Below are positions 8,760-17,929 of a stretch of 64,000 nt of DNA, piece by piece. Origin of the DNA: JAWLBY01 sp041687455. Its GTDB lineage: Bacteria; Pseudomonadota; Gammaproteobacteria; Xanthomonadales; Xanthomonadaceae. Made by a program: the position numbers and the translations under genes. The notes beneath the pieces are model-generated. The model had not been told where the DNA came from. It did no database searches and saw only the letters and a program-made list of their open reading frames with translations. The stretch lies in NCBI GenBank assembly GCA_041687455.1, contig JAWLBY010000017.1, forward strand, positions 1 to 64,000, given 5' to 3'. Each line of letters begins with the position of its first letter. The stretch's first letter is position 1.

Positions 8760-10457
8760 TCAGTCCGCAGCGACCGCGTCGCGATCGCCGGGCGCGCTGC
8801 CGCCGTGCATGACGTGGGCGAACATCGCATCGAGCGCCTCGTGCAACAGCGGCAGCAGCGGCGCATAGCGCGCGCCGAAGTCCGGCAACGCGAGGAAGCT
8901 GTCGAAGTGCTGCACACCGGGCAGCCGCCAGTAACCGGGATCCAGTCCGGCCTGGCGGCAGGCCTGCACCCAGGCGCCGCTGCTGAAGCGCTCGGGGATC
9001 AATCCGTCATCGACGCCATGCAGCACGAGCACCGGCAGCCCGCGGCGCGGCAGCGCGGCGCGGGTCGCCTGCTGCCCCAGCCGGACCCGCCGGCCGGCCT
9101 CATCGTCCTGCAGCGGCAGGGCCTGCAGGCGCCGCAGCGACGACAACGGATCGGCCATTGACGGATCGACGATCTCGACGCCCTCGCCCGGCACGATGCC
9201 GGCGCCGTCGCTCCACCAGCGCGCCCGCTCGGCCGCGCCCGGCGCACGCGGCGCTCCGCTGTCGTCGAGCATCGAATAGCCGAAGCCGAGCGGATGCGCG
9301 CCGACGCCGAACCGGCCGTAGGCCGACGAATAGGCAACGCCGACCGCACGCCACATCTCGAATGCCGACGACAGCACCGCCGCATGCAGTGCCGCATCGG
9401 TCCAGCCCGCCTCGCGCAGCCGCGCCAGCGCCTGCCCGGCGGCCCGCTGCGGCGACCCGTCCGGCAGCAGGCCGGCATGCTGCAGCTCGGCGATCGCGGC
9501 CGCACGCCGGCGCGCCAGCAGGTCGTCGCCGAGCAGCGGCGCGATCGACGGCATGTCCGCGAGCGCCGCTGCCGCCTGCGCGGCCGGCATCCAGATCGCC
9601 GCCTCGGTCGCGTAGTCGTACAGCGCGCGACCGCCATCCGGCGCCCACACGTTCGGTGCCGCAGCGACCGCCGCAGCCAGCCATGGTGCCGGGTCCTCGG
9701 CCGCCCGCAGCACTGCCGCACCGGCATTCGACAGACCGACGGCGATGACCCGCGTGTTGTCGAACCGGAACGGCGGCTGGCGCGGCAGTGCCCGCGTCAT
9801 CGTCTCGAGGCCGAACTCGGCCGCCTGCCGCAGATGGCGGCCCCAGTCGGCCTCCGGGTTGTCGCCGGAGTGGGCGTGCCTGATCGCGACCCAGGGGCCC
9901 GCAGCAGCGGCTGCCCGCTCCGGCGCGAACGCAAGCCGGGCGGCATCGCCGGTCGGACAGCCGTCGATGCCGAAGCCGACGCCGGTCGCGCCGTCGAACC
10001 AGTCGCAGCCGGCCCCCTTGTCGGTCGCCACGACCGGAATCCCGCGCGGCAATGCCCAGTGGCTCGCGACCGCCTGGGCACCGTAGATGCCGCGCGAGCC
10101 GGAGGCCGCTGTCACGATCAGGCAACGCAGGCCGCTATCGAGTTCGTCCGGCAGTTGCAGCATGACCCGGTGCGGGTGCCGCGCGCCCGGCAGTCGCGCC
10201 AGCGCATGGAACTCGCAGCCCGGAACCGACGGCAGCGGCGCGGCCAGCGCGGTTGCCAGATCGGCGATGCCGCGCCAGTTGCTCCAGATCGCCCGGCGGC
10301 GCTGTTCGGCGCCGCTCGGCCGATCCGGATCGAGCACTGCCGGCGGCATCGCGCTGCGCAACCCGGCAGCACCGAGGCCGGCGCTGAGCAGGTCGTCGTC
10401 GCCGCGATGGGTCGTTTCGCGCAGCTCATGGAATGGCGACGGCGTGGCGCGGGTCAT
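8760..10457 (-). CDS. D-(-)-3-hydroxybutyrate oligomer hydrolase
   Basis: This protein of about 565 residues matches the 3HB-oligomer hydrolase family. Family landmarks include HRVMLQLPDELDSGLRCLIV, TAASGSRGIYGAQAVASHW, TDKGAG and the nucleophile region RVIAVGLSNAGAAVLRA, in which the Ser of GLSNAG is the likely catalytic residue. Near the C-terminus GLPVLVLHGVDDGLIP and PGVQHFDSF supply a probable acid and base. The enzyme cleaves short oligomers released from poly-3-hydroxybutyrate to monomer. The start is uncertain: ATG at 10457 (MTRATPSPFHEL) or 10493; neither has a strong ribosome binding site. No signal peptide is evident from 10457, suggesting an intracellular form. alr lies upstream on the same strand, about 120 bp away. 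Confidence 0.85.
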   Translation of the reverse strand: MTRATPSPFHELRETTHRGDDDLLSAGLGAAGLRSAMPPAVLDPDRPSGAEQRRRAIWSNWRGIADLATALAAPLPSVPGCEFHALARLPGARHPHRVMLQLPDELDSGLRCLIVTAASGSRGIYGAQAVASHWALPRGIPVVATDKGAGCDWFDGATGVGFGIDGCPTGDAARLAFAPERAAAAAGPWVAIRHAHSGDNPEADWGRHLRQAAEFGLETMTRALPRQPPFRFDNTRVIAVGLSNAGAAVLRAAEDPAPWLAAAVAAAPNVWAPDGGRALYDYATEAAIWMPAAQAAAALADMPSIAPLLGDDLLARRRAAAIAELQHAGLLPDGSPQRAAGQALARLREAGWTDAALHAAVLSSAFEMWRAVGVAYSSAYGRFGVGAHPLGFGYSMLDDSGAPRAPGAAERARWWSDGAGIVPGEGVEIVDPSMADPLSSLRRLQALPLQDDEAGRRVRLGQQATRAALPRRGLPVLVLHGVDDGLIPERFSSGAWVQACRQAGLDPGYWRLPGVQHFDSFLALPDFGARYAPLLPLLHEALDAMFAHVMHGGSAPGDRDAVAAD

Positions 10458-10579
10458 CGAGCGACGGGTTCCGGATCGGAGCGGCGACTGCATGGTCGCC
10501 GTTTTTGCCGCCGGACGCAGCGGTCGACCGCGCATCCGCGGCATCGCTGTTCGGCCCCCGTTGCGGCGGCCCGGGCCGG

Positions 10580-11656
10580 TCAGCTCTCGACGAAGCGCAC
10601 CCGCCGCGTGATGCCGCAGGTCAGCTCGTAGCCGATCGTGCCGGCGGCCTCGGCGATCTCCTCGACCGGCAGCGCCGGCCCCCACAGCACGACCGGATCA
10701 CCGACCCGCGCCGACGGCATCGCGGTCAGGTCGATCGCCAGCAGATCCATCGACACCCGTCCGACCAGCGGCATGCGCTGGCCGTTCACGAGCACCGGCG
10801 TGCCCGGCCTGGCCGCGCGCGGATAGCCGTCGCCATAGCCGACCGCGGCGATGCCGATCCGGCTGTCGATCGGACATTCGTGTGCAGCGCCATAACCGAC
10901 CTTCTCGCCGCCTGCGACATCGTTGATCGCGATCAGCCGGGTCGACAACGTCATCGCCGGCTGCAGGCCGAAGCTCGCCGCACTGCGGCCCGGAACCACC
11001 GACAGCCCGTACAGCGCGCCGCCCGGCCGCACCCAGTCGGCGTGGGTGTCCGGCCAGCCGAGCACGGCGGCCGAATTGGCCAGTGATCGCGATCCGCCGA
11101 GATCGCGACTCGCCTGTCCGAATGCGGCAATCTGCGCCCGCGTCTGGCGGCCACCGAAATCGTCGGAGCTTGCGAAATGGGTCATCAGATGCAGCTCGTC
11201 GGCGACATTCGGCAGCTCGCGCAACCGCGCGTAGACTGCCGCCGCCGCATGCAGCGGAAAGCCGAGCCGATGCATGCCGCTGTCGATCTTGAGCCACAGC
11301 CGCAACGGCTCGCCGCCGTGATCGGCTTCGAGTATCCGCAACTGTTCCTCGTGGTGAACGACCGAATCGACCCGCAACCGCCGCAGCAACGGCAGGTCGG
11401 CCGCTTCGTCGAAACCGGACAGCAGCACGATCCGTTGCGACAGCCCGGCCGCACGCAGTCGCTCGGCATCGGCAATCGCCGCGACGCCGAAGGCATCGGC
11501 GCCTTCCAGCGCCCGCGCCACCCGCTCCAGCCCGTGGCCATAGCCGTCGGCCTTGACCACCGCCATGACCCGGCTGCGCGGCGCCAGTTCACGAATCCGC
11601 AGCAGGTTGTGCCGCAGGGCGTCGACGTGGATCGTGGCGGAAGTCGGGCGGCTCAT
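10580..11656 (-). CDS. alr: Alanine racemase
   Basis: This 358-residue PLP enzyme interconverts L- and D-alanine for peptidoglycan. The PLP lysine is K35 in AVVKADGYGHG, and the catalytic tyrosine is Y255 in GEKVGYGAAHE. Other family signatures are LWLKIDSGMHRLGF, MTHFASSDD, RPGGALYG and VGRVSMDLLAIDL. Length and order match the Alr/DadX fold: TIM barrel, then C-terminal beta domain. It lies downstream of dnaB on the same strand, a common gammaproteobacterial arrangement, with about 470 bp of repeat-bearing DNA between them. Confidence 0.97.
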   Translation of the reverse strand: MSRPTSATIHVDALRHNLLRIRELAPRSRVMAVVKADGYGHGLERVARALEGADAFGVAAIADAERLRAAGLSQRIVLLSGFDEAADLPLLRRLRVDSVVHHEEQLRILEADHGGEPLRLWLKIDSGMHRLGFPLHAAAAVYARLRELPNVADELHLMTHFASSDDFGGRQTRAQIAAFGQASRDLGGSRSLANSAAVLGWPDTHADWVRPGGALYGLSVVPGRSAASFGLQPAMTLSTRLIAINDVAGGEKVGYGAAHECPIDSRIGIAAVGYGDGYPRAARPGTPVLVNGQRMPLVGRVSMDLLAIDLTAMPSARVGDPVVLWGPALPVEEIAEAAGTIGYELTCGITRRVRFVES

Positions 11657-12128
11657 CCGTGGGCAGGTCGCAGGTAACGGGCACGGAAAAGCATAGCGGC
11701 GCGTGCCGGGCGCGGGCGAGGTGAAATGTGGCGATCTGCGGGCAGCCGGATGCGACCGATGCCGGAACGCGGCGCTCGCCAGCAGCGCAGTCGGTCAACA
11801 CCCCACCCGTTACACGGTCGCAAGCCGGGATCCACTGTGCTATCGACCGCTCTCGAGAGGGTTTGCGGTTGTCATGCTGTGCCGTCCGGGGAAAATCCGA
11901 CGGGTCTGCGCAGTTCCACGGATCAATCCGAGTTCGTGGTCGTCCGTGCGAGCACGCGGGCCCGCTGCCGTTCGGCGGGCAAGTTGCCGGGGCACCGCTT
12001 TCGCGCGAAACCCTTGCTCGTCATTTTGGCGCAGACCGGGATGTCACTGTCTGTTTCGGAAGAACAATCAGGATGGATCCCGGCTTTCGCCGGGGCGACG
12101 CTGTCGCTTCGACTGCTCCGGCAATGGC
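11657..12128. other. Intergenic region alr-dnaB; no gene
   Basis: This 472-bp stretch has short frames on the plus strand, but none has family features or a convincing ribosome binding site. It contains one copy of the CCCGGCTTTCGCCGGG repeat (12071-12099) close to the dnaB stop. The promoter of alr should lie at its left end, but I could not define the boxes. Confidence 0.6.
12071..12099. repeat. Interspersed palindromic repeat, family A
   Basis: GGATGGATCCCGGCTTTCGC continues into CGGGGCGAC. The inner CCCGGCTTTCGCCGGG is nearly palindromic. Related copies occur at 21399-21475 and 51561-51646, so it is a dispersed REP-like element. It sits about 30 bp beyond the dnaB stop. Confidence 0.75.
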
Positions 12129-13535
12129 TTATTCGAACGCGCCGGTATAGCTCTCGGCGGTGAAGTTGTCGAAGCGGGTGAAGTGGCCGTGGAAGGCCAG
12201 CTTGAGCGAGCCGGTCGCGCCGTTTCGCTGCTTGCCGATGATGATCTCGGCAAGCCCCTTGTCCGGCGAATTGTCCTTGTTGTAGTACTCGTCGCGGTAG
12301 ATGAACACGATCACGTCGGCGTCCTGCTCGATGGCGCCCGATTCGCGCAGGTCCGACATCAGCGGGCGCTTGTCGGCACGCTGCTCGAGACCGCGGTTCA
12401 ACTGCGACAGCGCGATTACCGGCACGTTCAGTTCCTTCGCCAGCGCCTTCAGGCTGCGCGAGATCTCCGAGATTTCGGCAGTGCGGTTTTCCTTGTTGCC
12501 GGGCACCTGCATCAACTGCAGGTAGTCGATCACGATCAGTCCGAGGCCATGCTCACGGGCCAGTCGGCGCGCCCGCGAGCGCAGCTCGGTCGGTGACAGC
12601 GCCGGCGTGTCGTCGATGAATATCTTGGCCTCGGCCAGCAACGTGATCGCATGCGACACCCGGCTCCAGTCCTCGTCCTCGAGCTGGCCGGTCCGCAGCC
12701 GTTGCGCGTGGACCCGCCCGAGCGACGAAATCAGACGAAACGCGAGCTGCGGCGCCGACATTTCCATCGAGAAGATCGCGACCGGCTTCTTGGTCTTCAA
12801 CGCCGCGTACTCGGCGATGTTGACCGCGAATGCGGTCTTGCCCATCGACGGACGCGCCGCGAGGATGATCAGATCGGACGGCTGCAGGCCGGCGGTCATC
12901 TCGTCGAAATCGATGAAGCCGGTCGGCAGGCCAGTGATCGAGCCCTTGTTCTCGTAGCGTTCGCGCAGCATCTCGAACGCGTCCTTGACCGCGCTGCGCA
13001 TCGCGACGAAACCCTGCTTGCCACGTGCGCCGGCCTCGGCGATCCGGAACACCGCCTGCTCGGCGCCTTCGACCAGTTCGCGGGTCGGCCGGCCGTCCGG
13101 CTGGAAACCGTCGTTGGCGATCTGCGTGCCGATCTCGATCAACTGCCGCAGCACCGACTTCTCGCGGACGATGTCGGCATAGGCGGCGATGTTGGCCGCG
13201 CTCGGTGTCGTGGTCGCCAGCTCGATGATGTAGCTCGCGCCGCCGACCTGTTCGGACAGGCCCTGCGACTCGAACCATTCGCCGAGCGTGACCGCGTCGC
13301 AGGGCTTCGACTGCTCGGCGAGCTGGCCGATCGCGCGGTAGATCAGCCGGTGATCGTGGCGGTAGAAATCCTCCTCGCGCAGCCGGTCGGCCACCTGGTC
13401 CCAGGCTCGCTCGGCCAGCATCAGGCCGCCGAGCACCGCCTGCTCGGCCTCGATCGAATGCGGCGGAACGCGCAGCGAATCGACGCGCGGTTCGGATCGT
13501 TCGGGCCAACGCCCGCTCGGAATTACGGCTGCCAT
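12129..13535 (-). CDS. dnaB: Replicative DNA helicase DnaB
   Basis: This 468-residue helicase has the DnaB N-terminal domain (PHSIEAEQAVLGGLML...ERAWDQVAD) and a RecA-like C-terminal motor. Walker A is ARPSMGKTAFAVNIA, Walker B is GLIVIDYLQLM, and the SQLNRGLEQRADKRPLMSDLRESGAIEQDADV block is fully conserved. It unwinds DNA at the fork as a hexamer with DnaG primase. The ATG at 13535 (MAAVIPSGRW) was chosen over upstream in-frame codons, which extend into non-homologous sequence. It follows rplI on the same strand, and a perfect DnaA box lies about 95 bp upstream. Confidence 0.97.
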   Translation of the reverse strand: MAAVIPSGRWPERSEPRVDSLRVPPHSIEAEQAVLGGLMLAERAWDQVADRLREEDFYRHDHRLIYRAIGQLAEQSKPCDAVTLGEWFESQGLSEQVGGASYIIELATTTPSAANIAAYADIVREKSVLRQLIEIGTQIANDGFQPDGRPTRELVEGAEQAVFRIAEAGARGKQGFVAMRSAVKDAFEMLRERYENKGSITGLPTGFIDFDEMTAGLQPSDLIILAARPSMGKTAFAVNIAEYAALKTKKPVAIFSMEMSAPQLAFRLISSLGRVHAQRLRTGQLEDEDWSRVSHAITLLAEAKIFIDDTPALSPTELRSRARRLAREHGLGLIVIDYLQLMQVPGNKENRTAEISEISRSLKALAKELNVPVIALSQLNRGLEQRADKRPLMSDLRESGAIEQDADVIVFIYRDEYYNKDNSPDKGLAEIIIGKQRNGATGSLKLAFHGHFTRFDNFTAESYTGAFE

Positions 13536-13891
13536 CGGGTGCTCGCTGTTCGCTGCGGGGGCCGGCGCGCGACGGACCGGGCGGACCATGATACGGAGCA
13601 AACCGTATCGGCCGTTGCGCATAACCCTGTGGATAACCGGTGCAAATCGCAGCAACTGAGACACCCCGCAACGGCGTGCTCGATGCGCGGTGCAGCGCGG
13701 TCCGTGTGAAATGCTTCGCCGGTCGCAGCGACGCATGGCCTGCAGGAGCGGGTTCAGCCGCGATCCATTCTCTTTTCCGTGCTGGTCGAGCCGCCTCCGC
13801 AGAAAGGACGCGGGACATGCATCGGATGCCGCAAAACGCGATCGGGCGCCCGAAGGCGCCCGATGCGTACCGCGGAAGCGATCGACAGCGA
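13536..13891. other. Intergenic region rplI-dnaB with DnaA box and repeat fragment
   Basis: This 356-bp region holds no gene. It contains TGTGGATAA at 13628-13636 (TTATCCACA on the other strand), a perfect DnaA box, and at 13738-13768 a single arm of the GGAGCGGGTTCAGCCGCGA type repeat. It also carries any dnaB promoter separate from the ribosomal operon. Confidence 0.6.
13628..13636 (-). promoter_or_regulatory. Perfect DnaA box upstream of dnaB
   Basis: The sequence reads TTATCCACA on the minus strand, an exact match to the strongest DnaA-binding 9-mer. It is about 95 bp upstream of the dnaB start on the coding strand. A single 9-mer match can occur by chance, but the position makes DnaA control of dnaB plausible. 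Confidence 0.45.
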
Positions 13892-14341
13892 TCAGGCTTC
13901 CGGGATGACCTCGACCTTGACCGTCGACTCGACATCGGCGTGCAGGTGCACGGTGATCTCGAACTCGCCGGTGCGGCGGATCGGGCCTTCGCCCATCACG
14001 ACTTCGCTCTTGTTCAACGCGAAACCGGCCGCGGTGAAGGCGTCGGCGATGTCGCGCGGACCGACCGAGCCGTACAGCTTGCCTTCGGCCGATGCATTGG
14101 CGCGGATCGTGATCGTCTGGCCATCCAGCTTGGCCTGGCGCGCCTGCGCTGCGGCGAACTGCTCGGAGGCCTTGGCTTCGTACTCGGCGCGGCGCTGCTC
14201 GAACTCGGCGAGGTTGGCCGGCGTCGCCGGCACCGCCTTGCCCTGCGGGACCAGGAAATTACGGCCGTAGCCCGGCTTGACGTTGACCTTGTCGCCGAGA
14301 CGACCGAGGTTGACGACGTTCTGCAGAAGAATCAGTTCCAT
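13892..14341 (-). CDS. rplI: 50S ribosomal protein L9
   Basis: This 149-residue protein has the L9 N-terminal signature MELILLQNVVNLGRLGDKVNVKPGYGRNFLVPQGKA, the long central helix (AEFEQRRAEYEAKASEQF), and the C-terminal RNA-binding domain with GKLYGSVGPRDIADAF. Length matches the family. GGAG lies about 8 bp before the ATG. It is the third gene of the rpsF-rpsR-rplI unit, though separated from rpsR by 339 bp holding a repeat, so it may also have its own promoter. Confidence 0.98.
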   Translation of the reverse strand: MELILLQNVVNLGRLGDKVNVKPGYGRNFLVPQGKAVPATPANLAEFEQRRAEYEAKASEQFAAAQARQAKLDGQTITIRANASAEGKLYGSVGPRDIADAFTAAGFALNKSEVVMGEGPIRRTGEFEITVHLHADVESTVKVEVIPEA

Positions 14342-14680
14342 GGAATATCTCCGTTTCGTTAGCAGGCCTGGAATGCCCGCAACGCATGGCTGTCCGAACG
14401 GACGGGTGCCGTGCAGGACACGGCGTGAAAATGCAGGCAAGCGGTTGGCGCTCGCTTCGAAGCGTTCGCCCTTCGATACCTCAGGGCGAACGGGATTCGC
14501 ACGCCGGAGCGATGGCGCCGCCGATGAATCGCAACGCCGAAGCGCGAGCGAGGCGTTCGCCATTCCCCTCCCCCGCTTGAGCCAAGGGGGCGCGATGCGC
14601 GTCAGCGCATCGCGGCGGGTGTGGAGGCAAGATCGGCTCGATCGAAGCGACCGACCTCACGCTCGATCTGGCCGACTACC
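14342..14680. other. Intergenic region rpsR-rplI
   Basis: This 339-bp gap is unusually long for the rpsF-rpsR-rplI unit. It contains repeat family B at 14464-14491. No gene was recognised; the short plus-strand frames lack ribosome binding sites and family features. Confidence 0.6.
14464..14491. repeat. Interspersed inverted repeat, family B
   Basis: GTTCGCCCT and AGGGCGAAC flank TCGATACCTC, giving a perfect 9-bp stem. A second copy with the identical core TTCGATACCTCAGGGCGAAC is at 51324-51350. This is a dispersed REP-like element; here it lies within a ribosomal protein operon. Confidence 0.8.
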
Positions 14681-14905
14681 TCAGTGGCTGTCGGTGTACG
14701 GCAGCAGCGCGAGGTAGCGAGCCCGCTTGACCGCCACCGCCAACTGGCGCTGGTAGCGCGACTTGGTACCGGTGATGCGGCTCGGCACGATCTTGCCGGT
14801 CTCGGTGATGTACTGGCGCAGCGTGTTGAGATCCTTGTAGTCGATCTCGGTCACGCCCTCGGCGGTGAACTTGCAGAACTTGCGGCGGCGGAAGAACTTG
14901 GACAT
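14681..14905 (-). CDS. rpsR: 30S ribosomal protein S18
   Basis: This 74-residue protein is typical S18: MSKFFRRRKFCKFTAEG, then IDYKDLNTLRQYITETGKIVPSRITGTK and a basic C-terminus (YQRQLAVAVKRARYLALLPY). It binds 16S rRNA with S6 in the 30S platform. AGGAGCAACC precedes the ATG. It sits 23 bp downstream of rpsF and is clearly co-transcribed with it. Confidence 0.98.
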   Translation of the reverse strand: MSKFFRRRKFCKFTAEGVTEIDYKDLNTLRQYITETGKIVPSRITGTKSRYQRQLAVAVKRARYLALLPYTDSH

Positions 14906-14928
14906 TGGGTTGCTCCTGGTCGGGTGGC

Positions 14929-15318
14929 TCAGGCGGCCGATTCTTCGGTCGAGGACTCGGTACCTTCGTCGTCACGACGACGACGCTCCGGCTTCTCGTC
15001 CTTGCTCTTCATGATGGCGCTCTGTTCGGTGACGGCTTCGTCACGCGAGATGACCATGTGGCGCAGCACCGCATCGTTGAAGCGGAAGCCCGAGACGAGC
15101 TCGTCGAGCACGCCCTGGTTCGCTTCGATGTTCATCAGCACGTAGTGTGCCTTGACCAGGTTCTGGATCGGGTACGCCAACTGACGGCGGCCCCAGTCTT
15201 CCAGCCGGTGGATCGTGCCGCTGTCGCCTTCGATCAGCGCACGGTAGCGCTCGATCATGGCCGGCACCTGCTCGCTCTGGTCCGGATGGACCAGGAACAC
15301 GACTTCGTAATGACGCAT
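14929..15318 (-). CDS. rpsF: 30S ribosomal protein S6
   Basis: This 129-residue S6 starts MRHYEVVFLVHPDQSEQVPAM and contains RLEDWGRRQLAYPI, KAHYVLMNIEA and the acidic, disordered C-terminal tail (RRRRDDEGTESSTEES). In E. coli this tail is glutamylated by RimK; the Glu-rich end here ends EESAA rather than EE. AAGGAGAAAT precedes the start. It is the first gene of the ribosomal unit. Confidence 0.97.
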   Translation of the reverse strand: MRHYEVVFLVHPDQSEQVPAMIERYRALIEGDSGTIHRLEDWGRRQLAYPIQNLVKAHYVLMNIEANQGVLDELVSGFRFNDAVLRHMVISRDEAVTEQSAIMKSKDEKPERRRRDDEGTESSTEESAA

Positions 15319-15638
15319 CAGATTTCTCCTTGTGGATACCGGAGCGCTGCGTGGGCGGATTCCGGCAGCTTCCCGCGTCAGCGGTGAAGCAAGTGAACCC
15401 CGTCCGGGCGGACGGGGCGCGAAATTCTAGGGGTAACAGGCGGTTGGCGCAACCGGGACGTGACGCGCTGGCTGACGGGGGGACCGACCGTTCGGGCTGC
15501 GGTGTCGAAGCATGAGGCTGGTTCCCATTCGATCCCCTTGTAGGAGGGGCTTCAGCCCCGACCCGCGCCGAAGCGCAGCGAGGCGTCGCCGAACCTCCGC
15601 ACCGCGGTCGGGGCTGAAGCCCCTCCCGCAGGAAGCGC
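15319..15638. other. Intergenic region ffh-rpsF
   Basis: This 320-bp gap contains the upstream control region of rpsF and, next to the ffh stop, a large inverted repeat (15541-15632). No gene was recognised. Promoter boxes for rpsF could not be assigned with confidence. Confidence 0.6.
15541..15632. repeat. Long inverted repeat of the 'GGAGGGGCTTCAGCCCC' type
   Basis: TAGGAGGGGCTTCAGCCCCG at 15541-15560 is mirrored by GTCGGGGCTGAAGCCCCTCC at 15607-15626, with about 45 bp between. Each arm is also internally palindromic (GGGGCTTCAGCCCC). Elements of this type are abundant in Xanthomonadales and pseudomonads. It begins 7 bp past the ffh stop and could terminate ffh transcripts. Confidence 0.8.
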
Positions 15639-17015
15639 TCAGCGCATCGGAAAGCCGCCCGGCCCCATGCCGCCGCCCATCATGCCCTTCATGCCCCGCA
15701 TCAGGCCCTTCATGCCGCCGCCCTTCAGCTTCGACATCATCTTTTCCATCTGCTGGTACTGCTTCAGCAGCCGGTTGACGTCGGTCGGCGTGGTGCCGGA
15801 GCCGCGGGCGACGCGGGCACGGCGCGAGCCGTTCAGCAGGTCCGGATGACGGCGTTCCTTTTTCGTCATCGAACTGATGATCGCGATCATCCGATGCAGT
15901 TCGCGATCGTTGACCTTGCTCTTCATCGCCTCCGGGATTGCGCCAATGCCCGGCAGCTTGTCGAGCAGGCTGGTCAGGCCACCCATGTTGTTCATCTGCT
16001 CGAGCTGGTCACGCATGTCGTTCAGATCGAACTTCTTGCCCTTGACGACCTTCTCGGCCAGCTTGGCCGCCTTGTCTGCGTCGACCTTGCGCTCGACTTC
16101 CTCGACCAGCGACAGCACGTCGCCCATGTCGAGGATCCGGCTGGCGATGCGGTCCGGATGGAACACGTCGAGGCCGTCCGGCTTCTCGCCGGTGCCGATG
16201 AACTTGATCGGCCGTCCGGTCACGTAGCGGACCGACAGTGCGGCACCGCCGCGGGCATCGCCGTCGGTCTTGGTCAGCACCACGCCGGTCAATGGCAGCG
16301 CATCGGCAAATGCGCGGGCGGTCGTCGCGGCATCCTGGCCGGTCATCGAGTCGACCACGAACAGCGTCTCGGTCGGATCGATCGCGGCATGCAGCGCGCG
16401 GATCTCGTCCATCATGTCCTGGTCGACCGCCAGCCGGCCGGCGGTGTCGACCAGCAGCACGTCGACGAAGCTCTTCTTCGCCGCATCGATCGCCGCCCGG
16501 GCGATGTCTTCCGGCTTCTGCGTCGGGTCGCTCGGATGGAACAGCACCTCGACCTGGCCTGCCAGCGTCTCGAGCTGCTTGATCGCGGCCGGACGATAGA
16601 CGTCGCAGGACACCACCATGACCTTCTTCTTGCGCCGCTCGCGCAGCATCTTGGCGAGCTTGGCGACCGTGGTGGTCTTGCCCGAGCCCTGCAGGCCGGC
16701 CATGAGCACGACGACCGGCGACGGCGCGTTGAGGTTCAGGTCGGTCGCGGCCGAACCCATCAGCCGGGTCAGCTCGTCGCGGACGACCTTGATCAGCGCC
16801 TGGCCCGGGGTCAGGCTCTTCATGACCTCGGTGCCGACCGCGCGGACCTTGATCCGCTCGACCAGCGCCTTGACCACCGGCAACGCGACGTCGGCTTCGA
16901 GCAGCGCGACGCGCACTTCGCGCAGTGCCTCGCGGATGTTTTCCTCGGTCAGGCGACCGCGGCCGCGCAGGCGCTGGACGGTCGAGGAAAGGCGTTGACT
17001 GAGCGACTCGAACAT
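15639..17015 (-). CDS. ffh: Signal recognition particle protein Ffh
   Basis: This 458-residue SRP GTPase has the N domain (MFESLSQRLSSTVQRLRGRG), then a G domain with G1 GLQGSGKTTTVAKLA, DTAGRL, TKTDGDARGGAALS and GTGEKPDGLDVF. The Met-rich M domain ends MMSKLKGGGMKGLMRGMKGMMGGG. It binds 4.5S RNA and signal sequences and delivers ribosomes to FtsY. The ATG at 17015 gives the standard N-terminus. It is divergent from the CcsA-like gene, a pairing common in proteobacteria. Confidence 0.98.
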   Translation of the reverse strand: MFESLSQRLSSTVQRLRGRGRLTEENIREALREVRVALLEADVALPVVKALVERIKVRAVGTEVMKSLTPGQALIKVVRDELTRLMGSAATDLNLNAPSPVVVLMAGLQGSGKTTTVAKLAKMLRERRKKKVMVVSCDVYRPAAIKQLETLAGQVEVLFHPSDPTQKPEDIARAAIDAAKKSFVDVLLVDTAGRLAVDQDMMDEIRALHAAIDPTETLFVVDSMTGQDAATTARAFADALPLTGVVLTKTDGDARGGAALSVRYVTGRPIKFIGTGEKPDGLDVFHPDRIASRILDMGDVLSLVEEVERKVDADKAAKLAEKVVKGKKFDLNDMRDQLEQMNNMGGLTSLLDKLPGIGAIPEAMKSKVNDRELHRMIAIISSMTKKERRHPDLLNGSRRARVARGSGTTPTDVNRLLKQYQQMEKMMSKLKGGGMKGLMRGMKGMMGGGMGPGGFPMR

Positions 17016-17113
17016 GGACGGAAAAACCGCGGCAAAAACGGACCGCCGAGTATAGCGCAGCGCCCGGATATGCCGGCTGCACGGAGCCGAGCGGCTGTGC
17101 GACACTTCGGCGG

Positions 17114-17917
17114 ATGACCGCCGCTGCCATCCTGTCGATCCTGTTCTACGGCCTCGCCTCGTGGCGGCTCGGCGTGCGCAGCGCCGCCGACGGGCGCGGC
17201 ACCACCCGCAACGGGCTCGGCCTGTTGCTCGGCCTGCTCGCACTGGCGAGCCACATGGCCGCCCACGCGCTGGCCATCGGTCAGACCGGCGGCATCGACC
17301 TGCATTTCTTCTCGGCGCTGTCGCTGGTCGCGTTCGGCATGGCGGCGATGAGCACGACCGTCGCATGGACCCGCAGCTTCGAAGCGCTCGGCAGCGTGGT
17401 CTATCCGATTGCCGCGCTGGCGCTGCTGGCGCACGTCGCCGCCGGCACGCAGCAGGCCCCGACGCTCGGCTGGCAACTGCAACTGCATGCACTGCTCGCG
17501 CTGCTCGCCTACGCGACACTGGCGATCGCCGCAGTGCTGGCCCTGATGCTGTGGACGCAGGAGCGCGCATTGCGCCAGCGCCGGCTGGACAACCCGCTGC
17601 TGCGCCGCCTGCCGCCGCTGACCGAGCTCGAACAACTGCTGTTCCGCACCATCGGTGCCGGCTTCCTGCTGCTGACCGCCGCACTGCTGACCGGCGTCAT
17701 GTTCGTCGAGAACCTGTTCGCGCAGCACCTGGTGCACAAGACCGTGCTTTCGGTGCTGTCGTGGGTCGTGTTCGGCGCGCTGCTGGTCGGACGGATCCGC
17801 TACGGCTGGCGCGGTCGCCGGGCGGTGCGCTGGACGCTGTGGGCGATGATGCTGTTGCTGCTGGCGTTCTTCGGCAGCAAGTTCATGCTCGAACTCGTGC
17901 TCGACAAGACCGGCTGA
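17114..17917 (+). CDS. CcsA/YpjD-type cytochrome c assembly membrane protein
   Basis: This 267-residue protein has about eight predicted transmembrane segments. It shows the CcsA/HemX family pattern: HFFSALSLVAFGMAAMS, an LQLHALLALLAYATLAIAAV helix with a conserved His, and a final helix ending before KFMLELVLDKTG. Family members handle heme or contribute to cytochrome c assembly. The YpjD subgroup next to ffh has no proven function. The likely heme-handling His residues (LHFF, LQLHALL, HLVHKTVLS) are present. It ends 12 bp before the PilZ gene, so they probably share a transcript. Confidence 0.85.
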   Translation: MTAAAILSILFYGLASWRLGVRSAADGRGTTRNGLGLLLGLLALASHMAAHALAIGQTGGIDLHFFSALSLVAFGMAAMSTTVAWTRSFEALGSVVYPIAALALLAHVAAGTQQAPTLGWQLQLHALLALLAYATLAIAAVLALMLWTQERALRQRRLDNPLLRRLPPLTELEQLLFRTIGAGFLLLTAALLTGVMFVENLFAQHLVHKTVLSVLSWVVFGALLVGRIRYGWRGRRAVRWTLWAMMLLLLAFFGSKFMLELVLDKTG

Positions 17918-17929
17918 GCGGAGCGCCAG

